The position numbers and the translations under genes are program-made. Under the pieces are notes generated by a model, which saw only the letters and a list, made by a program, of their open reading frames with translations, searched no databases and was not told the origin of the DNA. 63,198 nt of DNA from positions 1-63,198 of the forward strand of contig JACZJK010000050.1 in assembly GCA_014860575.1 (NCBI GenBank), written 5' to 3'. This document shows positions 60,578 to 63,198 of this stretch, piece after piece. The stretch is from Bacteroidales bacterium (GTDB lineage Bacteria > Bacteroidota > Bacteroidia > Bacteroidales > JAAYJT01). Position 1 is the first letter of the stretch, and every line of letters starts with the position of its first letter.

Positions 60578-61915
60578 CTACCAATTGAGTTGCAGATCTG
60601 TTGAAGGAGAAACACAGTTTCCCAGAACAAATTTTACAACTTTGTCTGAACCTGGATCGGTACTCAGCGGACCTCCATCGGTAGAAGTAAAGGTGTTATA
60701 GTATTGGTATTCAAAACCGCCATTATCATCAGGGACAAGAATAAAGAGCTCAAAAGTAAATTGCTCGCCGGGAATTCTTATCCTGTCGGGGTAGTGTACA
60801 CAAAGTGCCTGGTTCTCATTGCCAAGGTTAGTAAATGGAGAGTGGGGCATCTCGGTGGTTTCGCCATTGAACGTCCGGTAAACATGGATCTTGAAAATAG
60901 CAGGCATGTCTGGTTGTAACCCACCTGTTAAATCTTCATAGTCCGAACCAGCGAAATCCTGCGGCCCATAAGGTGCACCAATGGGTGGCGGTAAAGGAAC
61001 CGAGAGGTCAATGTGGATTATATAATACGGAAATGGCGCCACATCCCAGATCAAATATGTTCCTTTATAGGGGTACTGTCCAAGCGGTAGAGGAACTGAA
61101 GGTAGAATATTTATGCCTTTAATTTTTACTGCCTCGTCATCATCCTGCAAAATACTTGAACCCAGGTCAATGATTATCTGGTTGTTCTCATAAGTAACAG
61201 TTCCATCGGTTGGTTGCTCTCCTGCAAAGATATTCTGTATGGTGGGACCATTCAAATCATAATAGTACCACCAAGGCGAACCATTTCCTCCAAAGTTTCC
61301 TCCGTAGGCTGTTTCGTCCTGGTATTGAACTCCGCCATTGGCACAGATATCGCCGAAGAAGCAGAACTGTCTTACCACGATTTCGGTAACTCCGAACCAT
61401 AAGAACCCAAATTCTCCAATCTTCTCACTGCTGTAACACAAAACTTCTGTTTCAAGCTGGGCTTTCGTAAATGCACTTACTTCGAATTCAAATGCCAATG
61501 GATTTGACACATATTGAGCAAAAAGGCCTCCCGTTACAGGTGCAGCCATAATGATACTGCCCCCGGGGCCATCAAGTAGCAGTACTTTGGTAAGTACGTA
61601 GGTTCCGGCGTCCAGCTTAATTGATTGTGTGTAGAGTTTGCCATTTAGCGTAAATACCAAGGGATAAAATGTAATAAAATCATCATTGCTATCCTTCACC
61701 TCAATTTCCGCGACTGTTGGTATAAGCAGGTTCCCATCAATATCTACCGGACAGTCAAAATTCCAGGGGTCGTCATCCTTAAGTCCCGTTGGATCAACAA
61801 GATCAAAGCTAAATGAAACATCCTGTTTAATAATAGTTTTCCTGACCTCATCCTTTTGGCAACTTGCCATCAGGAAAGCCAGGATAACAATTACTGCTGA
61901 TATTTTCATTCTCAT
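60578..61915 (-). CDS. Hypothetical lipoprotein, paralogue of the next gene
   Basis: A 445-residue lipoprotein (MRMKISAVIVILAFLMASC, lipidated Cys19). Two regions are shared with the protein at 62104: the block FFGDIC (about residue 190) and the C-terminal about 100 residues (PHSPFTNLG ... ALCVHYPDRIR ... FTFELFILVP ... VVKFVLGNC). The middle is unique. No catalytic motif is recognised; it is probably a surface-exposed binding protein. It ends without a T9SS tail. Confidence 0.75.
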   Translation of the reverse strand: MRMKISAVIVILAFLMASCQKDEVRKTIIKQDVSFSFDLVDPTGLKDDDPWNFDCPVDIDGNLLIPTVAEIEVKDSNDDFITFYPLVFTLNGKLYTQSIKLDAGTYVLTKVLLLDGPGGSIIMAAPVTGGLFAQYVSNPLAFEFEVSAFTKAQLETEVLCYSSEKIGEFGFLWFGVTEIVVRQFCFFGDICANGGVQYQDETAYGGNFGGNGSPWWYYYDLNGPTIQNIFAGEQPTDGTVTYENNQIIIDLGSSILQDDDEAVKIKGINILPSVPLPLGQYPYKGTYLIWDVAPFPYYIIHIDLSVPLPPPIGAPYGPQDFAGSDYEDLTGGLQPDMPAIFKIHVYRTFNGETTEMPHSPFTNLGNENQALCVHYPDRIRIPGEQFTFELFILVPDDNGGFEYQYYNTFTSTDGGPLSTDPGSDKVVKFVLGNCVSPSTDLQLNW

Positions 61916-62053
61916 AGAGCCGGAAGTGTTGCTTATAGTTTGCTTAGATAAATAACCGGGAAGTGCAAATAATGTTTATTCAAAGCCTTGAGAAGATTCA
62001 TTTTTGAACAACTACAGTTAAGATTAATGAGTCATGCACCTGGTAGCTTATGA

Positions 62054-62079
62054 CAGGGAATGAGCGCACCCATTCCCTG
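62054..62079 (-). terminator. Hairpin downstream of the right-edge gene
   Basis: CAGGGAATG (62054-62062) pairs with 62071-62079 around an eight-base loop, 25 bases after the stop of the gene at 62104. The T run is weak, so it may be only a processing hairpin. Confidence 0.4.
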
Positions 62080-62103
62080 TAGTTTTCTGTTGAATTTATC
62101 CGA

Positions 62104-63198
62104 TTAGGGTGTAAGCTGGGTTAACTTAAATCCTTGCATCCCGTATGATTTTTTTGGATCTCCAGGACCTTCTGCTCCGACATTCTCTGAGATAACTTCG
62201 AATGTTCCATCTGCACCGCTTTGGATTCCGGTCCATTTCACAACATTGCCTTCTGTGGTATTAAAGCCTCCATTAATTTTAATCACAGCCTGGCTGACAG
62301 CAATAACACCTGATCCTGAACTGCTGGCATTCGTATAGCTGTCAGCACCAGCAATCGTAAACCTGCTCCACCTTGAACCTGCACCAGTTCCGGCGTAAGT
62401 GATACCGTTTCTGTTAACCGTTGCTGTAAATTCGTAAATTTTTGAAGGATCTAAACCTGTAAAGGTTGCTTTGTAAGACCAATCGAATGATGAGCTATTA
62501 TATGATGCGCTCTCATTAAGATTAAGTATTCCATTAAAGGTTGTATGTGCATCAGTACCAGCATCAGGCATAGAACCCAGGCTTCCCGAAACGTTAACTG
62601 CTGCCATTGTTACAGTAACTGTAGTGTTATTTCCGGTTGCAAAATCTTTTAAGAGGCCTGAGGGGGTTTCAAAACCGCCACCTCCTCCGAGGTACCCACT
62701 GAAAATCGTTGTGTTTGGAGCGCTGCCGGAAGCCGGCCCTACGCAATCATTGAACGCATCCCAATCTACGATTCCACCTTGTCCGGGTCCCTGAGGTGGA
62801 TCTAGCCATGAATAAATATTTGTAGACATAGGAGAGCATGTTCCAATTGCGAAATCAACTATTCCCTGAGCTCCTATTTGAGTCAATGGAGTGCCATCAT
62901 TCGTGGTATAGGTTGCGTAAGTCTGCCAATCAAAAACACCAGGTGTTGTGGTAGGAACCCAAACCTGAAGTTCAAAGGTGAAGACATCTGCCATTCTCAG
63001 GTAATCGGGGTATTGTACGCAAAGAACCTGGCCAGTGCCATAAATAGAAATGTTGTCAAAAGGTGAATTCGGTACTTCCACGTTATTTCTTTTAACTATC
63101 ACTCTCATTACGGCAACTTCATCAACCATGATACCTCCCTGGGCATAGATTGATCCTTCATATGCTTCAGGGTTCAAAATACAAATATCACCAAAGAA
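62104..63198 (-). CDS. Partial secreted protein with C-terminal jelly-roll-like domain; 5' end off the window
   Basis: An open frame that runs to the right edge; 364 codons are visible and the true start lies beyond. Its first visible residues are FFGDICILNPEA, matching FFGDIC of the paralogue at 60578, which supports reading past the internal TTG at 63177. About residues 30-125 (FDNISIYG ... LCVQYPDYLR ... FTFELQVWVP ... VDFAIGTC) repeat the C-terminal region of the paralogue. The rest (about 140-364) is an extra domain with YKATFTGLDPSKIYEFTATVNR and GSRWSRFTIAGADSYTNAS, a beta-sandwich type seen in surface proteins. No T9SS tail is visible at the end. Confidence 0.78.
   Translation of the reverse strand, partial: FFGDICILNPEAYEGSIYAQGGIMVDEVAVMRVIVKRNNVEVPNSPFDNISIYGTGQVLCVQYPDYLRMADVFTFELQVWVPTTTPGVFDWQTYATYTTNDGTPLTQIGAQGIVDFAIGTCSPMSTNIYSWLDPPQGPGQGGIVDWDAFNDCVGPASGSAPNTTIFSGYLGGGGGFETPSGLLKDFATGNNTTVTVTMAAVNVSGSLGSMPDAGTDAHTTFNGILNLNESASYNSSSFDWSYKATFTGLDPSKIYEFTATVNRNGITYAGTGAGSRWSRFTIAGADSYTNASSSGSGVIAVSQAVIKINGGFNTTEGNVVKWTGIQSGADGTFEVISENVGAEGPGDPKKSYGMQGFKLTQLTP

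Overview
The window is chromosomal DNA from a member of the Bacteroidota. The supporting signs are the promoter box TAnnTTTG upstream of many genes, the near absence of Shine-Dalgarno sequences, several secreted proteins with C-terminal type IX secretion (T9SS) sorting domains, and families typical of the phylum (DUF4271, DUF2807-PorT fusion, RprY-like regulator, short Pta). The adjacent pta, hydroxyacyl-CoA dehydrogenase and ackA genes suggest acetate-forming fermentative metabolism. I cannot name a genus. I see no tRNA, rRNA, CRISPR array, prophage or origin.

Layout, left to right. 1-6.2 kb: MazG-like pyrophosphohydrolase, orphan RprY-like regulator, acyl-CoA ligase, SMR/Gdx transporter, a palindromic repeat, and a DUF255 thioredoxin-fold protein. 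6.3-11.7 kb: a minus-strand run, probably one operon, of panC, panD, a LPG-synthase/flippase-type membrane protein, rfaE2, radA and a secreted nuclease-like protein with a T9SS tail. 11.7-12.4 kb: a four-helix-bundle (S23/IVP family) gene inside inverted word repeats. 12.4-15.8 kb: a histidine kinase/NarL-type regulator pair and a DUF5995 protein. 15.8-17.5 kb: a second copy of the palindromic repeat, a lipoprotein and an odd 31-residue repeat protein. 17.8-22.5 kb: flavodoxin and an M28 peptidase, two stress-type small-molecule proteins (YdeI-like, SRPBCC) and a DUF2271 secreted protein.

22.7-27.1 kb concerns potassium: TrkH with a kinase-less sensor protein, divergent from a K+/H+ antiporter that sits between direct repeats. 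27.4-34.4 kb holds envelope proteins (small beta-barrel, lipoprotein, ChaN, DUF4271) and housekeeping genes (cdd, a CtpA-type protease, yidD, rnpA). 34.6-38 kb is pta-hbd-ackA. 38-43 kb holds a small membrane protein, yebC, and an ECF sigma / anti-sigma-like / DUF2807-beta-barrel operon. 43-49.1 kb is lepA and a 1372-residue dikinase-like protein with no PEP-binding barrel. An intact IS3-family element (49.4-50.9 kb) lies in a repeat-rich spacer, followed by gap.

52.2-57.6 kb is the most distinctive block: a secreted protein with two cohesin-like modules, a 75-residue protein that looks like a PID-CTERM-type membrane anchor, a T9SS cargo protein and a dockerin-type protein. Together they could form a cell-surface or secreted assembly. 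57.7-63.2 kb holds an orphan PAS protein, a SPOR-like/beta-barrel protein, a small lipoprotein and two paralogous secreted proteins; the second runs off the right edge. Spacers are rich in several families of degenerate short-word repeats, palindromic elements and MITE-like hairpins.
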